Shown: piece by piece, positions 1 to 4,312 of the stretch
Layout of the letters: every line of letters starts with the position of its first letter
How positions within the stretch are numbered: the stretch's first letter is position 1
Origin: an uncultured Rhodospirillales bacterium
GTDB taxonomy: Bacteria > Pseudomonadota > Alphaproteobacteria > Rhodospirillales > Defluviicoccaceae
DNA: 5,326 nt
Reading direction: 5' to 3'
NCBI GenBank assembly: GCA_937127205.1
Contig: CAKZLS010000261.1
Location: 1-5,326, forward strand
The notes under the pieces: generated by a model
The model's input: only the letters and a program-made list of their open reading frames with translations
Told to the model about the DNA's origin: nothing
Database searches by the model: none
Made by a program: the position numbers and the translations under genes

Positions 1-2
1 CG

Positions 3-158
3 GCAGTCCGGAGCGCCGCGCCGGTGGTGCGGCCGGGCCCGCAAGTGCCCCTCGACAACCGGGTGACCACACCCAGCTACGGTGCCGCCGGCTCCTACCG
101 CAAAAGTCCCGCGATCGTAGCGCCCGGAACCAGCATCACGGTGGACGGAAAGCGTTAA
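3..158 (+). CDS. C-terminal end of an unrecognised protein (5' end outside window)
   Basis: Frame 3 is open from the window edge to a TAA at 156-158, giving 51 residues that end in SITVDGKR. Most codons end in G or C, as in the clear genes of this window, so the frame looks truly coding. The visible part is rich in Pro, Val, Ala and Ser with little predicted structure (for example RSAAPVVRPGPQVPLDN), like the low-complexity tail of a secreted or envelope protein. No domain can be recognised and I assign no function. It is on the same strand as the TRAP binding protein, 65 bases upstream of its start, but a promoter-like site overlaps its stop codon, so the two need not share a transcript. Confidence 0.6.
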   Translation, partial: AVRSAAPVVRPGPQVPLDNRVTTPSYGAAGSYRKSPAIVAPGTSITVDGKR

Positions 159-183
159 CACAAACGCGAGAACACGCTATGAA
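155..183 (+). promoter_or_regulatory. Candidate sigma70-type promoter for the TRAP binding protein
   Basis: TTAACA at 155-160 matches TTGACA at five of six positions. TATGAA at 178-183 matches TATAAT at four of six. The spacer is exactly 17 bases. Transcription would begin near 190, giving a leader of about 35 bases that starts inside the hairpin at 185-205. The -35 hexamer overlaps the stop codon of the upstream gene. This is a pattern match only. Confidence 0.35.
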
Positions 184-184
184 A

Positions 185-205
185 CGCCGGTACCCGGAAC
201 CGGCG
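185..205 (+). repeat. Perfect 7-bp inverted repeat just upstream of the TRAP binding protein ribosome binding site
   Basis: CGCCGGT at 185-191 and ACCGGCG at 199-205 are perfect reverse complements around a 7-base spacer. No T-run follows, so it is not a typical intrinsic terminator of the upstream gene. It ends two bases before the AGGAGAG ribosome binding site and lies at the expected transcription start, so it could be an operator or a leader hairpin. Its role is unknown. Confidence 0.4.
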
Positions 206-207
206 CC

Positions 208-214
208 AGGAGAG
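208..214 (+). promoter_or_regulatory. Ribosome binding site for the TRAP binding protein
   Basis: AGGAGAG ends nine bases before the ATG at 224. It supports this start, as does the Tat signal peptide that begins at the first codon. Confidence 0.7.
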
Positions 215-223
215 ATTTGATTT

Positions 224-1306
224 ATGCGCAGACGGACCTTCCTTAAATCCACCGCCATCGGCGCCGCCGCGTCGACCCTGGCCGCGCCGGCGATTGCTCA
301 ACAGCGCCGCGAACTGGTCATGGTCATGACCTGGCCGAAAAAGACCCCTGGAGTCGGCGTCAATGCCGAACGGTTCGTCGACAACGTGACGGCGCTAACG
401 GGCGGAGGATTGAACATTAAACTCTATGGCGCCGGCGACCTGGTGCCGGCATTCGAGTCCATGGAAGCGGTGTCGGCCGGCACCGCCGATCTGTGCCACT
501 CCACGCCCTATTATTGGGTGGGTAAAGAGAAGGCGTTCAATTACTTCACCGGCGTTCCTTTTGGGCTGACGGCGCAGGAAATGGCGGCGTGGATCAATTT
601 CGGCGGCGGCCAGGCGCTATGGGAGGAAGTCTACGAACCGTTCGGAATCCAGCCTTTCTACGCCGGCTCCAGCGGCACCCAGGCGGGCGGCTGGTTCCGC
701 AAGGAGGTCAACACGCCCGACGACTTCCGCGGCCTCAAGTTCCGCATCGCCGGCCTCGGCGGAGAGGTTCTGCGGCGGATGGGCGCCACCACGGTAATGG
801 TGCCGCCCGGCGAAATCGCCCCGGCCTTGATGAGCGGCGCGGTCGACGGGGCCGACTGGATCGGCCCTTGGAACGACCTCGCCTTCGGTCTCTATCGCGC
901 CGCCAAGTACTATTACATGCCGGGCCCCCTCGAACCCGGACCCGGTCTGGAGATTATTGCCAACAAGAAAGTCTATGAGGACCTGCCGCCCGACTTCCAG
1001 GCCGCCATCCGCGTCGCCGCCAAGGCCACGTCGGAGGAAACGCTTGCCGACTTCAATTATCACAACGCGGTCTCGCTGGAGCCGCTGATCAGCAAGCACG
1101 GCGTCGAACTGCGCCGGTTCAGCGACGAGATCCTCAAGGTGATGGCCGAGAACTCCCGCGACGTGGTGGAGGAACTCGGGCGGACCGATGCCACCACCGA
1201 AAAGGTGCACGCCTCGTTCAAGACCTTCCTCACCCAGGCGCGCGCTTACGCGCCCCGGGCCGAGGGCGGGTTCCTGGATGCGCGTGAGATGACAGGCGAG
1301 GTTTAG
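224..1306 (+). CDS. TRAP transporter solute-binding protein, DctP/TakP-like, Tat-exported
   Basis: A 360-residue periplasmic binding protein of the TRAP family (DctP, PF03480). It would capture an organic acid and pass it to a DctQM membrane pair. The N-terminus is a twin-arginine signal: RRRTFLK at 2-8, a hydrophobic Ala-rich stretch, then A-I-A before Gln26 as the likely cleavage site. The mature protein has family length. Residues 168-211 carry the TRAP signature, with FRGLKFRIAGLGGEVLRRMG at 168-187 holding the conserved carboxylate-binding Arg174, then PPGEI at 194-198 and GAVDGADW at 205-212. WNDLAFGLYRAAKYYYMPG at 216-234 resembles the 2-oxo-acid-binding protein TakP of Rhodobacter sphaeroides (recalled, not aligned). 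Substrate is therefore inferred as a 2-oxo acid or similar small carboxylate. No TRAP membrane subunit lies in the window, and the next gene is convergent, so the membrane partners are upstream of the window or elsewhere. Family confidence is high; substrate confidence is low. Confidence 0.93.
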   Translation: MRRRTFLKSTAIGAAASTLAAPAIAQQRRELVMVMTWPKKTPGVGVNAERFVDNVTALTGGGLNIKLYGAGDLVPAFESMEAVSAGTADLCHSTPYYWVGKEKAFNYFTGVPFGLTAQEMAAWINFGGGQALWEEVYEPFGIQPFYAGSSGTQAGGWFRKEVNTPDDFRGLKFRIAGLGGEVLRRMGATTVMVPPGEIAPALMSGAVDGADWIGPWNDLAFGLYRAAKYYYMPGPLEPGPGLEIIANKKVYEDLPPDFQAAIRVAAKATSEETLADFNYHNAVSLEPLISKHGVELRRFSDEILKVMAENSRDVVEELGRTDATTEKVHASFKTFLTQARAYAPRAEGGFLDAREMTGEV

Positions 1307-1321
1307 AATCGCCGAGGTGGA

Positions 1322-2026
1322 TTAGGCCGAGTCTTCGCGGAGCGCGGTAATCAGGCCGTCGATGCTACCCTTGTTGGCGCGGAGGATGGAGCGGAACTCC
1401 TGGCGCTGGGTCTGCGCCATGCTGAAGCCTTCCATCATCAGATCGATGATGACGATCCGGCCGTCGTCGCGCTCGCGCATGCGCCAAGCGGCCAGGATCG
1501 GCTTTTTGCCGGCGCGATCGATCCGGGTGTTGACCAAGACATCGCCCTTCGGCAGCAATTTGGCTTCCTCCACCTGAAAGCGCTCGATCCGTGACGCGCC
1601 GCCCAGTAGACTGGCGTAACGATTGACCAGATAGCCGCCGAAGGCCTCGATATAGGCGTCGCGCATTTCCGGCGGGGTTTTCTTCCAGTGCCGGCCCAAC
1701 ATGAACCGGGCGAGAACCGGAATGTCGAGGTCACGCGCCAGCATCTCCCGGAAGCGCCGCTCGCGGTCTTCGCGCGAGAGCGACGGGTCGTTCAGGGTCG
1801 CGACGACTTCCTCTCCCATGGCTTCGACTTTTCGCGCCGCCGGATGCTGGGGCCGCTCCTGCTTGGAGGCGGTTTCCAAATCCAGCCAACGGTCCATGGA
1901 TGGAGCTTCGACGAGAGCGCTTCGCACGGTAAAATGATCGCCGACGCCGAAGCATCCCCCGACCATCAAGAGCCAGGATCCGGCAAAAGTGACCAGGGCA
2001 AGACGAGACGCGTTGCGCAGAATCAT
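1322..2026 (-). CDS. MlaC-like (Ttg2D/PF05494) phospholipid-transport protein with a lipoprotein signal
   Basis: The ATG at 2026 is preceded by AGGAA with a 7-base spacer and gives 234 residues. The frame is open further upstream, but that part is Arg/Ser/Cys-rich and not protein-like. Residues 1-25 form a lipoprotein signal: MILRNASRLAL, a hydrophobic core, then V-G-G-C with Cys25 as the likely lipidated residue. Its -2 Gly is slightly off consensus. The rest matches the MlaC/Ttg2D family: a helical part with DIPVLARFMLGRHW at 101-114, FGGYLVNRYAS at 129-139, then strands ending in IDLMMEGFSMAQTQRQEF at 194-211, and a final helix with GLITALR. The family shuttles phospholipid across the periplasm between outer-membrane MlaA and the inner-membrane MlaFEDB complex. 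Classical MlaC is soluble, so an anchored form is unusual. No mla partner gene is visible. The stop lies 15 bases from that of the convergent TRAP gene. The specific lipid role is inferred. Confidence 0.85.
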   Translation of the reverse strand: MILRNASRLALVTFAGSWLLMVGGCFGVGDHFTVRSALVEAPSMDRWLDLETASKQERPQHPAARKVEAMGEEVVATLNDPSLSREDRERRFREMLARDLDIPVLARFMLGRHWKKTPPEMRDAYIEAFGGYLVNRYASLLGGASRIERFQVEEAKLLPKGDVLVNTRIDRAGKKPILAAWRMRERDDGRIVIIDLMMEGFSMAQTQRQEFRSILRANKGSIDGLITALREDSA

Positions 2027-2183
2027 GATCGTGTTCCTGGGCAGTCCAAAGTGACGATGTCGCCGGCGGTGCATCCTTAGAATACGCTTCCGAACTCTGA
2101 ACGCGCGCCGCACGGCCGAACAACAAACCACAATACGGCGCCCGCCGCAGTGACAGTGATCACAGGGGATTCGTTGACGTTCG
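2027..2183. other. Intergenic gap between the MlaC-like gene and the interrupted lipoprotein
   Basis: No convincing gene or good promoter is seen. It holds a compact repeat on the + strand at 2148-2165: a tandem CAGTGA/CAGTGA, the second copy running into the 8-bp palindrome GTGATCAC at 2156-2163. This could be a regulator site, but it could also be chance. With no clear promoter in the gap, the MlaC-like gene may be read through from the lipoprotein upstream of it. Confidence 0.3.
2034..2038 (-). promoter_or_regulatory. Ribosome binding site fixing the MlaC-like start
   Basis: On the - strand AGGAA lies seven bases before the ATG at 2026. It decides between this start and the much longer open frame that reaches 2278. 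Confidence 0.55.
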
Positions 2184-2555
2184 CTATCGTTCCGGTTGGG
2201 GCAGGTCGCAGCCTCCGCGGGTGCGGAGCTGCTGGATGCCGCATCTGGACGAGAGCGAGATGGCGGCGACATCGCCACTGGAACAGGACGGCGGGCGACC
2301 GTAGAACCGGTAACCGCTGACGGGTCCTCCTCTGCCGCCTTCGCGGGCGAAGGTATCGCGATACCAGCGTTTGTCGGTCATCTCATCGAGTTTAACACCG
2401 TAGGCGTTCAACCGCGACTGGATCGCCGTCTCGCAGACGGGCTACCCGGATCCCCCAGCGGCGAGAAAAGTAGAGTTATCGCACGCCGCCGCACCAAGCA
2501 GAACGGCAACCATGACCGCCACGGCGCCGATGGGCGCATTTGAACGCAAATCCAC
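2184..2555 (-). pseudogene. Small cysteine-rich lipoprotein interrupted by one in-frame TAG
   Basis: One - strand frame runs from a GTG at 2555 to a TAG at 2184-2186, 123 codons, broken only by a TAG at 2442-2444 (codon 38). Before the break is a lipoprotein-like signal: VDLRSN, a hydrophobic stretch AVAVMVAVLLGAAAC, with Cys25 as the likely anchor. After it comes a compact domain with Cys41, Cys91, Cys105 and Cys116, enough for two disulfides, ending in CGIQQLRTRGGCDLPQPER. The signal and the domain sit in the same frame with no shift, so this reads as one gene with a single nonsense codon (for example from CAG or TGG). AAGGA lies nine bases before the GTG. Small secreted proteins with a similar Cys/TRGGC ending are familiar from alphaproteobacteria (from memory), but I know no function. 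Alternatives are a base-call error, read-through, or a 37-residue lipopeptide followed by a second ORF starting at TTG 2411. Confidence 0.6.
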
Positions 2556-2591
2556 GGTTCATGTTCCTTCGGCTGGGACCAACGACAATTG

Positions 2592-2620
2592 ATCATAGCT
2601 CATTGTGACGGTCTTTCCAG
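2592..2620 (-). promoter_or_regulatory. Candidate promoter for the interrupted lipoprotein
   Basis: On the - strand TATGAT (2597 to 2592) matches the -10 consensus at five of six positions. Seventeen bases upstream, CTGGAA (2620 to 2615) matches TTGACA at three of six. Transcription would start near 2585, about 30 bases before the GTG start. The weak -35 keeps confidence low. Confidence 0.3.
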
Positions 2621-2621
2621 A

Positions 2622-2689
2622 TTTCCGGCAGGGGCATGGTGCGCCGCGATGCGCGAGCGTTACACGCACCGCGCGACGCCGTCCGGAAA
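2622..2689. repeat. Nested inverted repeats in the gap upstream of the interrupted lipoprotein
   Basis: TTTCCGG at 2622-2628 pairs perfectly with CCGGAAA at 2683-2689. Inside it, GGTGCG at 2638-2643 pairs with CGCACC at 2665-2670. Together they could fold into a two-tier stem. No T-run follows on either strand. The region is very GC-rich, so some self-complementarity is expected by chance. Confidence 0.3.
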
Positions 2690-2726
2690 CCTCGCTGGAA
2701 ACTTGAAGGGCCGCCCATCGGGTCGC

Positions 2727-2810
2727 GTTTCGCGCATCCTCGGAGCGTCCTGACGGCTTAACGATGGATCTCCATCACCAACGCTACCCCCTGCCGAGGA
2801 TGCGTGAAAC
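2727..2810. repeat. 84-base imperfect palindrome with 17-bp arms and an internal hairpin
   Basis: The left arm 2727-2743 and right arm 2794-2810 match at 16 of 17 positions as reverse complements. The one exception is G2732/T2805, a G-U pair in + strand RNA and a C-A mismatch in - strand RNA. The stem continues after an 8-base bulge with AGCGT (2744-2748) pairing ACGCT (2781-2785). The interior holds GATGG/CCATC (2763-2767 and 2772-2776) around a 4-base loop. The element lies 20 bases beyond the stop codon of the coiled-coil gene. No T-run follows either arm, so it is not a classic intrinsic terminator. It may be a 3'-end stabilising hairpin, a dispersed palindromic repeat, or a small MITE-like remnant. 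Confidence 0.55.
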
Positions 2811-2830
2811 TCGTTCACAGCGAGTCGGTA

Positions 2831-3148
2831 TCAAAGATCGCTGGTCTTCCCCTTCTCGGATTGATCCGCCTGGTCGCGCTTCGCAAGCGCCAGTTCAAGA
2901 TCGCGGGCAAGGGTGGTTCGCATCACCTCGCCGCCTGAACGCAGAAATGCTTGTTCGCGGTTGATCTCGCCAAGCTTGACGAAACCGAGTTCCTTCCGGT
3001 CGTCCGAGATGCGCCGCCTGATTTCGGCTTTTTCCTTCGGGCCAATGGCGTGTCCCAGCGCGGTCATCTCGCTCGCGATCTGTTCCTCCAGTTCGGCGAT
3101 CTCGGCTGAAAGCCCCAGCCGTCGATTGGGTAAGGATGTACTCAACAT
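2831..3148 (-). CDS. Small charged coiled-coil protein of unknown function
   Basis: A 105-residue cytoplasmic-looking protein: no signal peptide, no membrane segment and no cysteine. The ATG at 3148 has the best ribosome binding site in the window, AGGAGAAGGAG with a 7-base spacer, and codon choice favours G/C third positions, so it is very likely real. Residues 13-31 (LSAEIAELEEQIASEMTAL) form a short heptad-like helix with Leu/Ile at 13, 17, 20, 24 and 31. A charged region KEKAEIRRRISDDRKEL follows at 38-54. Residues 80-95 (LARDLELALAKRDQAD) are again helical, and the tail is Lys/Ser-rich. I do not recognise a family. It could be a small oligomeric regulator or scaffold, but nothing in the sequence shows which. 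It stands alone, with 430 bases upstream and about 275 downstream to its same-strand neighbours. Confidence 0.8.
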   Translation of the reverse strand: MLSTSLPNRRLGLSAEIAELEEQIASEMTALGHAIGPKEKAEIRRRISDDRKELGFVKLGEINREQAFLRSGGEVMRTTLARDLELALAKRDQADQSEKGKTSDL

Positions 3149-3155
3149 CGGCAGA

Positions 3156-3166
3156 CTCCTTCTCCT
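3156..3166 (-). promoter_or_regulatory. Strong double Shine-Dalgarno for the coiled-coil gene
   Basis: On the - strand AGGAGAAGGAG contains two GGAG cores, the nearer one seven bases from the ATG at 3148. This suggests efficient translation and fixes the start. Confidence 0.75.
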
Positions 3167-3578
3167 GTTGCGAAAACGGTCGCGGGAAAAGGGACGATGG
3201 CACGGTTCTCGCGAAGGGCGTCGTTAAGTCGCGGAGTCATCCGCCCATGGGCCAAACCGCACCGGCGCCACGGTCCCGTGCCGGTTCGGTTATGGTCGGT
3301 GTGGTGAATTTTTCGGCGATCGGCCGCCGTTACCGATCACTTGTCGACGCTACCCCTTTGTCGGGGATTGCTCCGCCGCAGCGCGCTCGCGGACACTAAA
3401 TACCGGCGAACTTTCACGTGCCCCGAATGAAGCCGCGTCGCCACCTCCTGGCCAACCTGTCGTGCCGACAAGTGTACGCCCAATGGTAGAAATAACAAGA
3501 TATCCATCCACAACAGTCGGAAAAGTGATCGGTACCCCGGGGAAGATCGCCGTGGGCGCGAAAATGCCAAGGTTTCGT
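3167..3578. other. 412-base gap without a convincing gene
   Basis: This lies between the ribosome binding site of the coiled-coil gene and the stop of the DUF4136-type gene. Short open frames exist on both strands, but none has a good ribosome binding site, a clear codon bias or a recognisable product. The stretch 3481-3525 is visibly more AT-rich than the rest of the window. The promoter of the coiled-coil gene should be here, but I could not pick a good -35/-10 pair. The one strong structure is the hairpin at 3252-3295. Confidence 0.5.
3252..3295. repeat. Long GC-rich hairpin upstream of the coiled-coil gene
   Basis: On the + strand the arms read CCA-AACCG-C-ACCGG-CGC-CACGG and then, after TC, CCGTG-CCGGT-T-CGGTT-A-TGG. 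This gives four paired blocks (3+5+5+5 bp), separated by a 3-base bulge, a 1x1 mismatch and a 1-base bulge. It lies about 100 bases upstream of the coiled-coil gene start. No T-run follows on the - strand. It could be a leader structure, an operator or a dispersed repeat unit. Confidence 0.5.
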
Positions 3579-4220
3579 CTATTCGGGCGGGAAATCGGCG
3601 AGGACCGAGTTGACGATCTGTTGTATTTCTTCCGGCTGGTCGTCGCTCTCGGTGACGATCTTGGTCGCGGTCCCATTCCACACCGGCTTCTGGGTTTGCG
3701 CGTCGAACACGTCGATGGCCAGGGTTCCCTCGGTGTAGTTGGTGGCCCTGGACCGGCCATACCCCACGCCGCCGCCGCCGACCCCGAAACCGACGCCGAC
3801 GCCGCCGCCACTGCCACTGCCCACTCCAATGCCGATCCCGCTGCCTCCGCGATACCGGCCGGCCCCGCCATAGACGCCGTATGGCCGGTAATAGCCGCCG
3901 TAGCGGCCCCAGTGATCCACCCGCACGCGGTCGCGGAGTCCGACGGTGAAGGCGACGCCGAAGTCCGGCGACTCCTTGTCCTCGACAAAGCCCTTGGCGC
4001 GCAAGGCGCGATCGATGGCGTCGTGAATGCGTTGCTGTACCAGAGGACTGACAGTCGGATCGGTGTCCGCGCGCGGCTGCACCATCAGCTCATCGGTAAC
4101 CCAGGTGTAGGTCCGGTAGCCGGAGAAATCCGCCGATGGATCGTGATCCGTGCGCGTGGTCGCCCCCGTGCACGCCGCCAACCCCACCACCATCAGACAG
4201 ATCCAGATCAACCGCGTCAT
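3579..4220 (-). CDS. DUF4136-type lipoprotein with a glycine-rich insert
   Basis: The ATG at 4220, with GGAG six bases upstream, gives 213 residues. An in-frame ATG at 4253 is rejected because it would put 11 polar residues before the signal peptide. MTRLIWICLMVVGLAAC is a textbook lipoprotein signal with lipobox L-A-A-C and Cys17 anchored. The body resembles DUF4136 proteins: DPSADFSGYRTYTW at 27-40, a helix with RIHDAIDRALRAKGF at 64-78, then SPDFGVAFTV at 84-93. The C-terminal half has TEGTLAIDVFDAQTQKPVWN at 163-182 and a final helix ending in LADFPPE. Between the halves, about residues 104-155 are rich in Tyr then Gly (for example GIGIGVGSGSGGGVGVG), probably a flexible loop. The family is envelope-anchored and of unknown function. 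It starts 92 bases after the antiporter stop on the same strand, with its own promoter-like site. Confidence 0.85.
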   Translation of the reverse strand: MTRLIWICLMVVGLAACTGATTRTDHDPSADFSGYRTYTWVTDELMVQPRADTDPTVSPLVQQRIHDAIDRALRAKGFVEDKESPDFGVAFTVGLRDRVRVDHWGRYGGYYRPYGVYGGAGRYRGGSGIGIGVGSGSGGGVGVGFGVGGGGVGYGRSRATNYTEGTLAIDVFDAQTQKPVWNGTATKIVTESDDQPEEIQQIVNSVLADFPPE

Positions 4221-4254
4221 TTTCCACTCCGGGTTTGAAGGCCACTGACCCATG

Positions 4255-4277
4255 ATTATAACCTATTGTGAGGTTAT
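4255..4277 (-). promoter_or_regulatory. Consensus -10 box overlapped by an inverted repeat, upstream of the DUF4136-type gene
   Basis: On the - strand a perfect TATAAT lies at 4260 to 4255, giving a predicted start near 4248 and a leader of about 28 bases before the ATG at 4220. No good -35 is seen at 16-18 bases. A perfect 7-bp inverted repeat, ATAACCT (4258-4264) and AGGTTAT (4271-4277) with a 6-base spacer, overlaps the -10 box, as an operator might. A missing -35 would fit an activator-dependent promoter, but the site is untested. Confidence 0.35.
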
Positions 4278-4287
4278 TTCGCGGCAT

Positions 4288-4311
4288 CCGGCAAGGTGCG
4301 TGTTGCGCCGG
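4288..4311 (-). terminator. Weak hairpin just after the antiporter stop codon
   Basis: CCGGC at 4288-4292 and GCCGG at 4307-4311 form a 5-bp GC stem, with AA/TT able to extend it across a 2-base bulge. It begins one base past the antiporter stop. There is no T-run on the - strand, so it could at most be a weak or Rho-assisted end. The DUF4136-type gene may still be partly read from the antiporter. Confidence 0.2.
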
Positions 4312-4312
4312 C

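Noticed and set aside
617..1210. Long - strand open frame within the TRAP binding protein gene
   Set aside because: It is a reverse-strand shadow in GC-rich sequence. The + strand frame has clear family motifs over its whole length.
2027..2278. N-terminal extension of the MlaC-like frame up to 2278
   Set aside because: The extra 84 residues are Arg/Ser/Cys-rich and not protein-like, they overlap the interrupted lipoprotein, and the ATG at 2026 has both a ribosome binding site and a signal peptide.
2408..2596. A 62-codon - strand frame over the start of the interrupted lipoprotein
   Set aside because: It overlaps the frame that encodes the lipoprotein signal and domain, has an unlikely composition, and shows no ribosome binding site.
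3302..3315. T-run following the 3252-3295 hairpin on the + strand, as a possible terminator
   Set aside because: The T-run starts more than ten bases after the stem, and there is no + strand gene upstream for it to end.
3350..3520. A - strand frame beyond the DUF4136-type stop with a protein-like stretch (VDGYLVISTIGRTLVGTTGW)
   Set aside because: It has no ribosome binding site, its upstream extension is only a shadow of the DUF4136-type gene, and its third codon positions are not clearly GC-biased. A remnant of an old gene is possible but not supported.
3331..3534. 12-bp perfect inverted repeat, TACCGATCACTT at 3331-3342 and its complement at 3523-3534
   Set aside because: One such pair is about what chance predicts in a window of this size, and nothing around it suggests an insertion element or attachment site.
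3462..4238. Long + strand open frame opposite the DUF4136-type gene
   Set aside because: It is antisense to a gene with a lipobox, family motifs and a ribosome binding site. Its sequence mirrors the glycine-rich repeat as Ala/Pro/Asp runs, and it has no ribosome binding site.
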